A DNA stretch of 32,409 bases, taken from Campylobacter sp. (lineage in GTDB: Bacteria; Campylobacterota; Campylobacteria; Campylobacterales; Campylobacteraceae). The stretch is taken from contig JAFUFY010000022.1 of the NCBI GenBank assembly GCA_017469645.1, positions 1 through 32,409 on the forward strand. The letters run 5' to 3'. The notes under the pieces are model-generated. The model saw nothing but the letters and a program-made list of their open reading frames with translations. It did no database searches and had not been told where the DNA came from. Position 1 is the first letter of the stretch; every line of letters starts with the position of its first letter. This document shows, piece by piece, positions 14,715 through 23,845 of this stretch. A program made the position numbers and the translations under genes.

Positions 14715-15874
14715 AATTTACCTTTTTTATAAAATTTTAAAAAATTTTCTACTAGATAAAACGACCCAAAAACGAGATAATTTTCATCTTTTTGCAAATT
14801 TGTAAATTTTGTGTGCGGGATTTTAAATTTATCTAAAATCGCCGTGATTTTTTCGCCGCCAAGCTCCCGCTCATCGCTATCATAATCAAAAATTTCAACC
14901 CTTTTTACGATAGGTTTTAAAATCTCAAAAATCGCCCTTATATCTTTATCGGCAAAAGCGTTGTAGATTAGCACTACTTTTTGTCCTGCAAACTCCTTTA
15001 AAATCGCTTCGGCGGCTAGTTCGTTATGCCCTACATCGATAGTTAAATTTGGCGTGATTTTTTCAAGTCTGCCGTGCATTTTTAGTTTTTCTAAATTTGC
15101 TAAATTTATATTTTTATCAAAAAACTTTGCTCCTGCATAAGCAAGGCTTAAATTTGAAATTTGAAAATCGGCATATCCTTGTTTTTCGATATATTTTTGA
15201 ATTTCATTTTTATCAAATTCGCTTAAAAATTCATTAGCAAATTTTAAATTTGTTCCGTTTTTTTCGGCGATTTGTTTTGCTATTTTAGCTGAAACTTCGT
15301 TCATATCGTCGTTTAAAATGGCGTTTTTTGCCATATTTATAAGTTTTGTGTGTGAGATTTCTTCTAAATTTGACCCAAGCATTGGAATATGATCTGTGCC
15401 GATCGGCGTAAAAAGCGAAAGTTTTTTATTAAACTGCGAAGTGGCGTCAAATTCTGCTCCCATACCTGCTTCAAATATACAATAATCACACTCTTTAAAC
15501 AAAATTCCTGCTAACAAAGTAGCATACTCGAAATACGACAAACTAGTTTTAAATTCATCACTTAAAATTTCTTGCAAAAATTCGTGCGCGTTTTCTAGCT
15601 CGGCGTCTGTCGCATCGCAACCATTTAAATAAAATCGCTCGTTAAATTTAAAAATGTGCGGACTTGTATAATGCCCTACTTTTGCGCCGGTGGTTTCTAA
15701 AATTTGCGCTAAAAACCTGCCCGTGCTTCCTTTGCCGTTAGTTCCTACAACCTGCACGACATTTTTTAAACCCAAATGCTCTTTTACGCTTTCAAAAGCT
15801 CTTGGAAACCTAGCATAATCAATCTTTTTGTAAAAAATCGGTTTGTTTTTTAGATAGTTATCTAGTTTTTGCAA
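14711..15874 (-). CDS. folC: Folylpolyglutamate synthase / dihydrofolate synthase
   Basis: A Mur-ligase family enzyme adding glutamate to dihydropteroate and folates. The P-loop GTNGKGSTG (about 44-52), the HYTSPH element just after it, and the FEAGMGAEFDATSQF motif, then TPIGTDH, identify FolC. The C-terminal domain holds DVGHNELA. Length 387 aa is slightly short but normal for the phylum. The start is TTG, 17 bp inside the end of the lptE gene (15858-15874), so translation is coupled. Its stop overlaps the peptidase gene start by 4 bp. Confidence 0.95.
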   Translation of the reverse strand: MQKLDNYLKNKPIFYKKIDYARFPRAFESVKEHLGLKNVVQVVGTNGKGSTGRFLAQILETTGAKVGHYTSPHIFKFNERFYLNGCDATDAELENAHEFLQEILSDEFKTSLSYFEYATLLAGILFKECDYCIFEAGMGAEFDATSQFNKKLSLFTPIGTDHIPMLGSNLEEISHTKLINMAKNAILNDDMNEVSAKIAKQIAEKNGTNLKFANEFLSEFDKNEIQKYIEKQGYADFQISNLSLAYAGAKFFDKNINLANLEKLKMHGRLEKITPNLTIDVGHNELAAEAILKEFAGQKVVLIYNAFADKDIRAIFEILKPIVKRVEIFDYDSDERELGGEKITAILDKFKIPHTKFTNLQKDENYLVFGSFYLVENFLKFYKKGKF

Positions 15875-16394
15875 TATTTAAGCCCTTTACGGCAAGTGCC
15901 GAAATAAACTCGTCAAATGCTTGGCGAGATGAATTTTCAATCGCTTCATAGCGATCTTTATCGCTAATAACGCTCATCGTATCGCGTGAGGATTTTACAA
16001 GTTTGCTAACCTTAAAATCGTAATCCCCTACGCAATCTTTGCTAAAAATTTCGCCATTAGATAGCGTTGTTTTAAAATTTAGCGTTAAATTTGTGCGAAA
16101 TGTCGTAATATAGCCAAATTGATCGTAAGCCAAAGCAGAAAAAGAGAGTTTTTTAATACTAGCTATGATTTGCGTATCGGCACTTTTTTTATCAGCCAAA
16201 TTTCGCCCTAGTCGCTGCACGATACCTGTCTTAACGGCATCTTTAATCGCAACCGTATTCTGCGGATCGGTTTTACTCATAACAACATCGACAAAAACGG
16301 AATTTGGCATAATGTCATTAACTATCTTTGAAGTCGGCTTATAACCGCAACCTACAACGAAAACCAAACAAAAAATAGTTAAAATTTTTCTCAT
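15858..16394 (-). CDS. lptE: LptE-like LPS-assembly lipoprotein
   Basis: A 178-aa lipoprotein: signal peptide MRKILTIFCLVFVVGC with lipobox VVGC at Cys16, followed by GYKP and a single globular domain. The GCGYKP start and the position next to leuS are typical of LptE, which plugs LptD in the outer membrane and helps insert LPS/LOS. Sequence similarity in this family is low, so the name rests on the N-terminus, size and neighbourhood. It starts 7 bp after leuS. Its acylation would depend on the Lnt encoded at 22004-23308. Confidence 0.75.
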   Translation of the reverse strand: MRKILTIFCLVFVVGCGYKPTSKIVNDIMPNSVFVDVVMSKTDPQNTVAIKDAVKTGIVQRLGRNLADKKSADTQIIASIKKLSFSALAYDQFGYITTFRTNLTLNFKTTLSNGEIFSKDCVGDYDFKVSKLVKSSRDTMSVISDKDRYEAIENSSRQAFDEFISALAVKGLNIAKTR

Positions 16395-16400
16395 TTTTTC

Positions 16401-18851
16401 CTACTTGATAACCAAATTTACAAGTTTATTTTTGACATAAATTTCTTTTATTATGCTCTTATCTTCAAGCCATTTTGCTACGCTTTCTTTGGCAGTTTTT
16501 AAAATTTCATCTTCGCTTAAATCAGCTCCAACCTCGATTTCAGAGCGTTTTTTGCCATTAACCGTAACGGCTAGGACGATGCTATCTTTTACAAAAACTT
16601 CTTCGCAAATTTTAATTTTTGTAAAATTTGCTCTTTTGAATAAATTTTCGCTTAATTCACTAGCAATATGCGGCACGATTGGTTCAAGTAAATTTAAAAT
16701 CACAAAATAGCCCTCAGTAAAAACTTCTTTGTTATTTTGCGAATTTAGCGCATTTAAGGCTTCCATACACGCTGCAATTAAGGTATTAAAAGCAAAAGTT
16801 TTTGTATAAACTTCGTGCGATTTTTTAAGCGCTTCATAAACTTTAAGTCTTGCATATTTTTCATCTTTATTCAAATTTTCGTGCGAAATTTGCGGAATTT
16901 GCGTAGTTTTAACAACACTTTCGCTTCTATCATAAAGGCGGTTTAAAAATTTATAAGCACCCTCGACTGCGCTATCGTTCCACTCTAATTCTTTTTGTGG
17001 TGGTGCTGCAAATAAAATAAAAAGCCTAGCCGTATCGGCGCCGTATTTAGCGATAATATCATCAGGATCGACCGTGTTACCTTTTGATTTGCTCATTTTT
17101 GCGCCGTCTTTTAAGACCATACCTTGTGTCAAAAGTCTAGCAAATGGCTCATCATCACGCAAATATCCTAAATCTCTTAAAGCTTTTTGGAAAAATCTAG
17201 CATAAAGTAGGTGCAAAATGGCGTGTTCGATACCGCCGATATACTGATCTACGCTCATCCAGTAATTTACGCTTTTGTTATCAAACGCCTTTTGCTCCCA
17301 CGATTTTTCATCGCTTGCATATCTTGCAAAATACCAGCTGCTTTCAAAAAATGTATCAAGCGTATCTGTTTCACGCACGGCATTTTTGCCGCATTTTGGG
17401 CATTTGCAGTGCTTCCAGCTTGGGTGTTTATCAAGCGGATTTCCAAGTCCTGTAATTTGCACATCATCAGGCAAACTAACCGGCAAATTTGATAAATTTT
17501 CACAAACCAAACCGCAACTATCGCAATGCACCATAGGAATCGGCGCTCCCCAGTAGCGTTGGCGTGAAACTCCCCAGTCGCGAAGTTTGAAATTTACAAC
17601 CCTTTTGCCGATTTTTTCATTTTCAAATTTTTCAATGATTTTGGTTTTTGCTATTTCATTATCAAGCCCGTTAAATTCGTGCGAATTTACTAAAATTCCG
17701 CCTTCTGTGTATGCAACATTTTCTAAATTTGAATTGCCGTCTTTTGGCGCTCTACTTTGTTTGATATTTAAACCATATTTTTTTGCAAATTCATAATCTC
17801 TTTCATCGTGAGCAGGAACCGCCATAACAGCTCCGCCACCATATTCAATCAAAACAAAGTTTGCCATCCAAACTGGAATTTTTTCGCCCGTTAATGGATG
17901 TAAAACAAAAATGCCTAAATTTACGCCAACTTTGTCTTTGCTTTGGCGTTCTCTTGGGCTTTGATTTAGTATTTCTTTGATTTTTTCTGTGGTTTTACTA
18001 TCAAGTAAATTTTTTTGCAAAAGTTTTTTAACAACTGCGTGTTCTGGCGCAACGGCTGCATAGCTCATACCATAAATCGTATCGGGTCGCGTCGTAAATA
18101 CGCTAAATCCGTCCATGCCGTCAAGTTTAGCAGAGCTTTCATCATCAAATTTAAAGCTAAATTCCAAACCTTCGCTTCGCCCAATCCAGTTTTCTTGCAT
18201 AGTCAATACTTGATTTGGCCATTTTCCCTCTAAGTCTTTTAAACAATCAAGCAACTCCTGTGCGTAATCTGTGATTTTTAGATAATATCCGGGCATTTCT
18301 TTTTGCACGACTTCGTTTCCACAACGCCAACATTTACCCTCTTCAACTTGCTCGTTTGCTAAAACCGTGCCGTCATGTTCGCACCAATTTACAATAGCAG
18401 ATTTTCGGTAAATTAAGCCTTTTTCATACATTTTGATAAAAAATTCTTGCTCCCATTTTGTATAAAGCGGATCGGAGGTTGCTAGCATTCTACGGCGTGA
18501 AAATGAAAACCCCAAACGATAAAGCTCATTTGTCATATAATCGATATTTTCATAAGTCCATTTTTTGGGGTGAGTTTTGTGTTTAATAGCCGCATTTTCT
18601 GCCGGCATTCCAAAGCTATCAAAGCCGATTGGGTGTAGGACATTAAAATTTTCTTTTCTATAATACCTAGCTAGTGCATCGCTAATAGCGTAGTTTCGCA
18701 CATGTCCCATGTGAATTCGCCCACTAGGATATGGAAACATAGATAAAATATATTTTTTTGGCAAATTCAGATCATCTTTTGGCTCATAAGCGTTTTCATC
18801 ATCCCAAATTTTTTGCCATTTTAGTTCTATTTCTTTGCTATTATATGACAT
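16401..18851 (-). CDS. leuS: Leucyl-tRNA synthetase
   Basis: Class I synthetase charging tRNA-Leu. HIGH motif at 47-50 in [18 protein letters not shown] in [14 protein letters not shown], and the CP1 editing domain with FTTRPDT and VPAHDERD (Thr and Asp used for hydrolysing mischarged amino acids). Two cysteine clusters occur, WCEHDG...CWRCG and CDSCG...CKCPKCG, consistent with the zinc-binding insertions. Length (816 aa) is normal. AAGGAA precedes the ATG at 18851. Sits in the yajC-mfd operon between DUF6394 and lptE. Confidence 0.97.
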   Translation of the reverse strand: MSYNSKEIELKWQKIWDDENAYEPKDDLNLPKKYILSMFPYPSGRIHMGHVRNYAISDALARYYRKENFNVLHPIGFDSFGMPAENAAIKHKTHPKKWTYENIDYMTNELYRLGFSFSRRRMLATSDPLYTKWEQEFFIKMYEKGLIYRKSAIVNWCEHDGTVLANEQVEEGKCWRCGNEVVQKEMPGYYLKITDYAQELLDCLKDLEGKWPNQVLTMQENWIGRSEGLEFSFKFDDESSAKLDGMDGFSVFTTRPDTIYGMSYAAVAPEHAVVKKLLQKNLLDSKTTEKIKEILNQSPRERQSKDKVGVNLGIFVLHPLTGEKIPVWMANFVLIEYGGGAVMAVPAHDERDYEFAKKYGLNIKQSRAPKDGNSNLENVAYTEGGILVNSHEFNGLDNEIAKTKIIEKFENEKIGKRVVNFKLRDWGVSRQRYWGAPIPMVHCDSCGLVCENLSNLPVSLPDDVQITGLGNPLDKHPSWKHCKCPKCGKNAVRETDTLDTFFESSWYFARYASDEKSWEQKAFDNKSVNYWMSVDQYIGGIEHAILHLLYARFFQKALRDLGYLRDDEPFARLLTQGMVLKDGAKMSKSKGNTVDPDDIIAKYGADTARLFILFAAPPQKELEWNDSAVEGAYKFLNRLYDRSESVVKTTQIPQISHENLNKDEKYARLKVYEALKKSHEVYTKTFAFNTLIAACMEALNALNSQNNKEVFTEGYFVILNLLEPIVPHIASELSENLFKRANFTKIKICEEVFVKDSIVLAVTVNGKKRSEIEVGADLSEDEILKTAKESVAKWLEDKSIIKEIYVKNKLVNLVIK

Positions 18852-18860
18852 TTAAATTCC

Positions 18861-19202
18861 TTAAAATTCATCTTTGCTTTTTGCTGATTCAACCACAATC
18901 AAAACAAGCGAAAATACATTTGCAATGGCTGCTCCAATCGCAAGTGAAGTTATTATTGAAAGATCGCCCGGTTTTACGAGCATTAAAATAAAAGCAGGAA
19001 TCAAGTGCAAATCTGCCACCAAAGAACTTGCAAAAAGCTCGGCTGATAGCAAATTTCGCACACCTACTTTTAAAAGCGTTGAAATCGCATTTACACTAGC
19101 CGCTACAAAAAGCAAAATTTCGCTTCTTTCGTATAAAAATCCTGCAATCGTAGTCAAACTCATAAGAGCGAAAAATATATAAACAACCTTTCCCCAGTTC
19201 AT
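18861..19202 (-). CDS. DUF6394-type small membrane protein
   Basis: A 113-aa hydrophobic protein with about four membrane segments (roughly 5-22, 26-45, 57-77, 81-103) and a short charged tail. The residues between the helices (ERSE, VGVRNLL, VKPGDLS) are conserved as far as I recall in other Campylobacter proteins placed between secF and leuS; function unknown. AAGGAG lies upstream of the ATG at 19202. The gap to secF is 9 bp, so it is co-transcribed with the Sec genes; a role in export or membrane assembly is possible but not shown. Confidence 0.8.
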   Translation of the reverse strand: MNWGKVVYIFFALMSLTTIAGFLYERSEILLFVAASVNAISTLLKVGVRNLLSAELFASSLVADLHLIPAFILMLVKPGDLSIITSLAIGAAIANVFSLVLIVVESAKSKDEF

Positions 19203-19211
19203 ATTTGCTCC

Positions 19212-20183
19212 TTATACTGCGCCTTTTTCATACATAGCGCGAATTTTTTCTTTTTCTCTTACCCGTCTTTGTTTTTCGGCTAAGAAATTTCTATATTTTA
19301 CCACATCGAATTTAAAGAAAATTAGCATAGGTGCAGCGATAAAAATAGAACTATAAGTTCCTACTATTACGCCAACAAGCATAACAAGGCTAAATCCATG
19401 TATCATCTCGCCACCCCAAACAAACAAAATTATTACAACAAGTAAGGTTGTAAAAGATGTAAGAAGTGTCCTTGAAAGCGTATGCGAGATAGATTCATCG
19501 ATTACTTTTGCTACATCGGTTGCCTTTGAAGTGCGAACACCTTCGCGAATTCTATCGAAAACAACAATGGTATCATTTAGCGAATAACCCAAAATAGTAA
19601 GAAGTGCGGCTAAAATTTCAAGGTTAAAATCGACTTGAAATAAGATTATAGCTCCAACTGCGATGATAATATCGTGAAATTCTGAAATAATCGCAGCTAA
19701 GGCAAATCTCCACTCAAAGCGAATAGCGATATAAATCAAAATCAAAATAAACGAAATGGTTACTGCCATAATGCCCTTTTGGCGAAGTTCGTCACCGACT
19801 TTTGGTCCGACAATATCAACTTTTCGAATTTCAAAATTTCCTGTGCCTTTTAAAATTTCTTGTGCCATTAGCCCTGGACTTTCGCCAAGCGAACTAGTTG
19901 CACTAGAATATCTAATCGTAACTTCGCTATCGCTTCCAAATTCGGTTACATTTATGCCCGTAAATTTGCCCGTTTCATTAAATTTAGCCCTAATTACATC
20001 AAGCGGTGCTTTTTGGTCATATTTAACCTGAATAAGCGTTCCTCCGCTAAAATCAATGCCGTAATTAAAACCCTTTGTAAAAAATAAAAACAAAGAGCCG
20101 ATAACCAAAACAAGCGAAACAGCAAATGCAACATATCTAAATTTCATAAATTCATAAATTTTATCTTTATCAAAAATTTGCAT
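19212..20183 (-). CDS. secF: Protein translocase subunit SecF
   Basis: SecF forms with SecD and YajC the proton-driven auxiliary of SecYEG that pulls exported proteins through. The 323-aa protein has TM1 (about 14-34), GIDFSGGTLIQV immediately after it, the periplasmic P4 region, then five TM helices with SLNDTIVVFDRIRE (TM5 region, Asp and Arg for proton transfer) and TLLTSFTTL. The ATG overlaps the stop of the secD C-terminal segment in TAATG. Complete and apparently intact. Confidence 0.96.
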   Translation of the reverse strand: MQIFDKDKIYEFMKFRYVAFAVSLVLVIGSLFLFFTKGFNYGIDFSGGTLIQVKYDQKAPLDVIRAKFNETGKFTGINVTEFGSDSEVTIRYSSATSSLGESPGLMAQEILKGTGNFEIRKVDIVGPKVGDELRQKGIMAVTISFILILIYIAIRFEWRFALAAIISEFHDIIIAVGAIILFQVDFNLEILAALLTILGYSLNDTIVVFDRIREGVRTSKATDVAKVIDESISHTLSRTLLTSFTTLLVVIILFVWGGEMIHGFSLVMLVGVIVGTYSSIFIAAPMLIFFKFDVVKYRNFLAEKQRRVREKEKIRAMYEKGAV

Positions 20184-20701
20184 TATTTGCCCTTTCTTAC
20201 TTTATAACCAAACCAAAACGGCGTATTTTTGCTCTTTTCGATTTTATCTACAAAAAGTTCAAACATTCCGTGTGTGCCTAAAATCGCCGTTATCATCGAA
20301 GCGATAATGCCGATACTCATAGTTACGGCAAAGCCTTTAACAGGACCTGTTCCATAAGCATAGAGTGCTGCCGAAGTTATAAGCGTAGTTATGTTTGCAT
20401 CGATAATAGCGCTCATAGCGTTATCATAGCCTTTTTGGATACTCTGCTTTATACTAGCTCCTGTTCGCAAAACTTCCCTAATCCGCTCATTTATAATAAC
20501 ATTTGCATCGACTGCCATACCGACGGTTAGGACGATTCCAGCCATACCCGGAAGTGTCAAAGTAGCACCAAAAAGTGCCATACAAGCTATCAAAAACAAA
20601 ATATTTACGATTAGAGCTAAATCTGCAAAAACACCCGCCATACCGTAGTAAAATACCATAAAAATAAGTATCGCAATAGCCGAAGCAATCAAAGCTTTCA
20701 T
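20183..20701 (-). CDS. secD: SecD, C-terminal transmembrane part, downstream of in-frame UGA
   Basis: Five TM helices with the SecD signatures [27 protein letters not shown] and [17 protein letters not shown]. It lies in the same frame as the upstream segment, separated by 11 codons that encode [11 protein letters not shown], the normal SecD sequence leading into TM2, after a UGA at 20737-20735. It is therefore the second part of one gene, not a fusion partner. The ATG at 20701 has no convincing ribosome-binding site (ACAAAAGT precedes it). It overlaps secF in TAATG. If translated separately it would form the membrane half of a split SecD. Confidence 0.75.
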   Translation of the reverse strand: MKALIASAIAILIFMVFYYGMAGVFADLALIVNILFLIACMALFGATLTLPGMAGIVLTVGMAVDANVIINERIREVLRTGASIKQSIQKGYDNAMSAIIDANITTLITSAALYAYGTGPVKGFAVTMSIGIIASMITAILGTHGMFELFVDKIEKSKNTPFWFGYKVRKGK

Positions 20702-20734
20702 ACTTTTGTCGATACTATCTTGTCCTAGGCTTGG

Positions 20735-21769
20735 TCATATACTTCTAGTTTCTGACATTTTTACAGGAGCAAGCAATGCTCCAGTTCGCAAAGCAATAGC
20801 AACATCGTGAGCTTCATTTAAACTAAATCCACCACTTATTTGTCCGCTTCCGCCACCGATTCGCTCATTTATTCTTGGAGCCGAATAAACCTGCCCGTCA
20901 AGCACGATTGCAAGTCTTTTGCCAACATTTTCACCGGTAAAATCACCAAAAATCTTAGCACCTTCCGAATTTAGCGTAAAATTTATAATCGGTTGGTTTG
21001 TATTTGGATCAAATGCAACCTTTGCGTCAATTAGCATACTGCCGTCAAGCACAGGAATTTCGTTGATGAGATATTTAAAATTAGGCTCTTTAACATCAGG
21101 GTAAATAACATCGCCATAGCTTTTAGCTTCTGCTTCGCTCATAATCTGCGCCCTATCTTGTCTAACCTCATCAAGTGCCATAAGCTGCAAATGAGCAGCC
21201 TTTGCAATCAAATCTTTGGCTCTTTGCTCATCTTCTTGACTTTTAACGCCCGGAAGCTCAACCAAAATATACTCTTTTCCTTGTCTAGCCACGGTTGGCT
21301 CTGCTAAACCAAACTGATCAAGGCGATTTCTAATGGTCTCAACTGCTTGTGAGATAGCATATTCTTTTGTCGAAGCTTCTTCTTCGGCTGTTAAATTTAC
21401 TCTATAAGAATTTTCGCCTTTTTGCACTTCAAGCCCAGAAATAGCATTTAAAATCGCATCAAATTTAGGTGCTTCATCAGGATCTAAAATAGTAAATTCG
21501 AAATAATTCTTTTCAATTCTAAATTTATCGACGAATAATTCATCTTTTTTAGCAGAATAATTAACACTCGAAGCTATTGATTTAATCTTGGAAGCAATAG
21601 CTTCATCGCTTTCGACTTCAAGTAGCATATGAAGTCCGCCTTGCAAATCAAGTCCCAAATTTATTTTACTTCCGCTTTCGCTCTGCATTAGCGACGGAGC
21701 AGAGAAAATAATACCAAACACCGCAGCAATAATAAAAGCAATAAGCTTAAATGAAATTTTACTACGCAT
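20735..21769 (-). CDS. secD: SecD, N-terminal part (TM1 and periplasmic P1 domain)
   Basis: A 344-aa segment with TM1 (about 8-25), the family motif GLDLQGGLHMLLEV, the large P1 region with ETIRNRLDQFGLAEPTVARQGKEYILVELPGV, and the end of P1 (SGGFSLNEAHDVAIALRTGALLAPV). It stops at UGA 20737-20735, right where TM2 should follow. Alone it would be a single-TM protein with a periplasmic domain lacking the channel helices. The ATG at 21769 overlaps the yajC stop by 8 bp. Confidence 0.85.
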   Translation of the reverse strand: MRSKISFKLIAFIIAAVFGIIFSAPSLMQSESGSKINLGLDLQGGLHMLLEVESDEAIASKIKSIASSVNYSAKKDELFVDKFRIEKNYFEFTILDPDEAPKFDAILNAISGLEVQKGENSYRVNLTAEEEASTKEYAISQAVETIRNRLDQFGLAEPTVARQGKEYILVELPGVKSQEDEQRAKDLIAKAAHLQLMALDEVRQDRAQIMSEAEAKSYGDVIYPDVKEPNFKYLINEIPVLDGSMLIDAKVAFDPNTNQPIINFTLNSEGAKIFGDFTGENVGKRLAIVLDGQVYSAPRINERIGGGSGQISGGFSLNEAHDVAIALRTGALLAPVKMSETRSI

Positions 21770-22028
21770 CTAATTTTCTAGCCACAAATCTTTTATCTAG
21801 CTCAACTTGTGTGTCATCATTAAGCTTAACTGTGATAAAATCATCATTTGATTTTACAACCGTGCATTTTAAGCCACCGTTGGTAACTATAACATCGCCT
21901 TTTGCAAGTGCATCGACCATAGCTTTATGCTCTTTTGCTTGTTTTTGTTGCGGTCTTATAAGTAAAAAATAAAAAATCGCAATCATAACGATAAGGGGTA
22001 GTAATGTTCCAAAAGCACTTTGTTCCAT
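21762..22028 (-). CDS. yajC: YajC, SecDF accessory membrane protein
   Basis: An 88-aa protein with one N-terminal TM helix (LLPLIVMIAIFYFLLI) followed by RPQQKQAKEHKAMVDALAKGD and VVTNGG, the standard YajC pattern. The frame stays open to 22055, but the ATG at 22028 has AAGGAT upstream and matches the normal N-terminus; I chose it. It is first in the yajC-secD-secF-DUF6394-leuS-lptE-folC-M23-mfd run and overlaps secD by 8 bp. Confidence 0.95.
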   Translation of the reverse strand: MEQSAFGTLLPLIVMIAIFYFLLIRPQQKQAKEHKAMVDALAKGDVIVTNGGLKCTVVKSNDDFITVKLNDDTQVELDKRFVARKLDA

Positions 22029-23308
22029 GTAAATCCTTTGTAAAAAATTTAACAAATGAGTATTTTACCTTAAATTATATAAATAAAGGCTTTTGTTGTG
22101 CGTTTTTTTTATCAAATTTTATTTTTGTATCGTTTGCGCCAAATTTATTTTTAGAATTTATCTCGCCGTTTGTGGCTATTTACGGACTTTTTTTGTTAAT
22201 AAAAGAAACTAAACAGGTGTTTTTTTGGTGCGGATTTTTTGTAGGATTATTTTGGTTTTACTGGATAAGTTTTAGCCTTATTTATTTTGATTTAAGTTAT
22301 TTAATTCCGTTTGAAATTTTAGGAATTGCATTTTTTTATGGAATTTTATTTCGAATTTGTGCTATCAGCGATAATAAATTTTTAAAAGCATTTTTGTTGA
22401 TTTTTATAAATTTTATCCACCCGTTTTCGTTTAACTGGCTAAATTTAAATTTGATTTTTTCTTACGGCATTTTTGAGCCGAATTTACGGGCATTATTAGC
22501 CGTAATGGCAGGAATTTTGGCATATTATCATTTGGAATATTATAAAAAAGCTTTCTTTTTTATATTTTTGATTTTTGGTTTGCAGTTTTCGCAAAATGAG
22601 CCAAATTTTTTGCCTTTTGAAACCGAAATCGTAAATTCGCAAATTTCACAACACGATGTTTGGGAAAAAGAAAAAATATTTTCGCAAATAAATGCAAATT
22701 TAGAAAAAATCGACACAGCCATAGCCAAAAATAAAAAATTTATAATCTTCCCGGAAAGTGCGTTTGCGCTAAGGTTAAATTTACAGCCAAATTTGATAAA
22801 TCATCTAAAAGAAAAATCGCAAAAAATCACTATTTTGCTAGGCTCGGAAGCCCAAGAAAATGGCGAATTTTATAACTCGGCGTATCTTTTTAAAAACGGA
22901 GAAATGCAAAGATTTGATAAATTTATTTTAGTTCCTTTTGGCGAAGAAGTTCCGCTTCCAAATTTCGCAAAAGATTTTATAAATAACACATTTTTAGATG
23001 GTGCAAAGGATTTTTCAAAAGCCCAAAATTACAGCGAATATGAAATTGACGGCGTAAAAATCGTAAATGCGATTTGCTACGAAGCCACAAGACCAGAAAT
23101 TTACAAAAACGCTCCAAAAATCGTGGTAGCTATTTCAAATAACGGCTGGTTTGTCCCGTCAAATGAACCAAATTTGCAAAGACTTTTGATACGATACTAC
23201 GCCACGCTTAGCGGAGCTACGATATATCACGCTGTAAATGGGAGCAAAAGCGAAATAATCACGCCAAAAGAGCTTTGGATAAGCAAAGCATTAGCTAAAT
23301 TCAGATAG
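22004..23308 (+). CDS. lnt: Apolipoprotein N-acyltransferase
   Basis: Adds the third acyl chain to lipoproteins at the inner membrane. N-terminal membrane segments (about 28-190) precede a nitrilase-like domain with the catalytic triad: Glu in FPESAF, Lys in DKFILVPFGEEVP, Cys in NAICYEATRP; NGWFVPSNEP follows. At 434 aa it is shorter than E. coli Lnt (512) but normal for this phylum. The start is doubtful: the open frame begins at ATG 22004 inside yajC on the opposite strand. A TTG with an AAAGG site near 22096 is out of frame by one base across a T8 run (22103-22110). Confidence 0.9.
   Translation: MFQKHFVPCKSFVKNLTNEYFTLNYINKGFCCAFFLSNFIFVSFAPNLFLEFISPFVAIYGLFLLIKETKQVFFWCGFFVGLFWFYWISFSLIYFDLSYLIPFEILGIAFFYGILFRICAISDNKFLKAFLLIFINFIHPFSFNWLNLNLIFSYGIFEPNLRALLAVMAGILAYYHLEYYKKAFFFIFLIFGLQFSQNEPNFLPFETEIVNSQISQHDVWEKEKIFSQINANLEKIDTAIAKNKKFIIFPESAFALRLNLQPNLINHLKEKSQKITILLGSEAQENGEFYNSAYLFKNGEMQRFDKFILVPFGEEVPLPNFAKDFINNTFLDGAKDFSKAQNYSEYEIDGVKIVNAICYEATRPEIYKNAPKIVVAISNNGWFVPSNEPNLQRLLIRYYATLSGATIYHAVNGSKSEIITPKELWISKALAKFR
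22062..22084. promoter_or_regulatory. Divergent promoters for the yajC operon and lnt
   Basis: Minus strand GGTAAAATA (-10 TAAAAT at 22067-22062) lies about 34 bp before the yajC ATG. Plus strand TTATATAAAT (about 22075-22083) is a -10-like box for lnt. If the latter is used, lnt translation starts after about 22090, not at the ATG at 22004. Confidence 0.45.
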
Positions 23309-23332
23309 AATTTGAAGTCAAATTTTTATTTT
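23309..23332 (+). terminator. Weak AT hairpin after lnt
   Basis: AATTTGA (23309-23315), AG, TCAAATT (23318-23324) followed by TTTATTTT. It could be a weak intrinsic terminator; the stem is AT-rich and the next gene starts 13 bp on. Confidence 0.3.
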
Positions 23333-23344
23333 AAGGATTGAATA

Positions 23345-23818
23345 ATGAAAAAGGCAATATCAGTTTTGTGTATCGGCGCAACACTTTTGTTTGCACAAAC
23401 ACCTAGCCAAACCGTAACCATAAATAATAACCAAAATCAAACCAATGCCACACAAGGCGTTCCGATAACTCCTGAAAATATCCATATCGCACTTGCTCAA
23501 CTCGCAATGGCGACAAATTCGACACTGCCACAACGCTTGGATTTTGTAACGATTTTTGATAGAGCCACTTCTAAGGGAAATATTCTAAAATATTATTATA
23601 TTTTAAACGATGATGAAGATTTTGTGCTTAGCAAATTTAAAAAAGATAGCAAGGATAAATTTTTAAATGATATTAAAACAAATGTCAAAAACTCGCTTTG
23701 TGCTTCTGAAATGAGCCGAGATTTACTAAATGCAGGAGCTACATTTAACTATAATTTTGAACTTCGAAACGGCAATAAATATTTTCAGTTTAGTATGGAT
23801 AAGTCGGTTTGTAAGTAA
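23345..23818 (+). CDS. Hypothetical secreted protein, about 157 aa
   Basis: Unrecognised. It has a Sec signal peptide (MKKAISVLCIGATLLFAQ, cleavage near Ala17/Gln18), then a low-complexity Asn/Gln/Thr stretch (about 22-42), then a globular part with two cysteines (Cys117 and Cys156) that could form a disulphide. No TM segment or lipobox follows. AAGGAT precedes the ATG at 23345. It lies between lnt and a glycosyltransferase, 27 bp upstream of the latter, so the three may be co-transcribed. A periplasmic role is likely; nothing more can be said. Confidence 0.75.
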   Translation: MKKAISVLCIGATLLFAQTPSQTVTINNNQNQTNATQGVPITPENIHIALAQLAMATNSTLPQRLDFVTIFDRATSKGNILKYYYILNDDEDFVLSKFKKDSKDKFLNDIKTNVKNSLCASEMSRDLLNAGATFNYNFELRNGNKYFQFSMDKSVCK

Positions 23819-23845
23819 ATAAACAAAGTGGCAAAAAGGACTAAA

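Larger units (their letters stand above)
20183..21769 (-). pseudogene. secD: secD interrupted by one in-frame UGA (whole gene)
   Basis: Read through the UGA, this gives one SecD of about 528 codons, the usual length. The stop replaces the Gly in the conserved R-[ST]-[IV]-G-P-[ST]-L-G just before TM2: here R-S-I-(UGA)-P-S-L-G. A single GGA-to-TGA change explains it. No frameshift is needed. The neighbours yajC and secF are intact. Confidence 0.7.

Noticed and set aside
17211..17556. ORFs antisense to or overlapping leuS
   Set aside because: They are shadows of the strongly supported leuS reading frame, with no start signals.
20735..20737. UGA recoded as glycine throughout the genome (as in some candidate-phylum bacteria)
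   Set aside because: Several genes of normal length end at TGA (rpe, folC, the DUF815 ATPase) and no other gene has an internal UGA.
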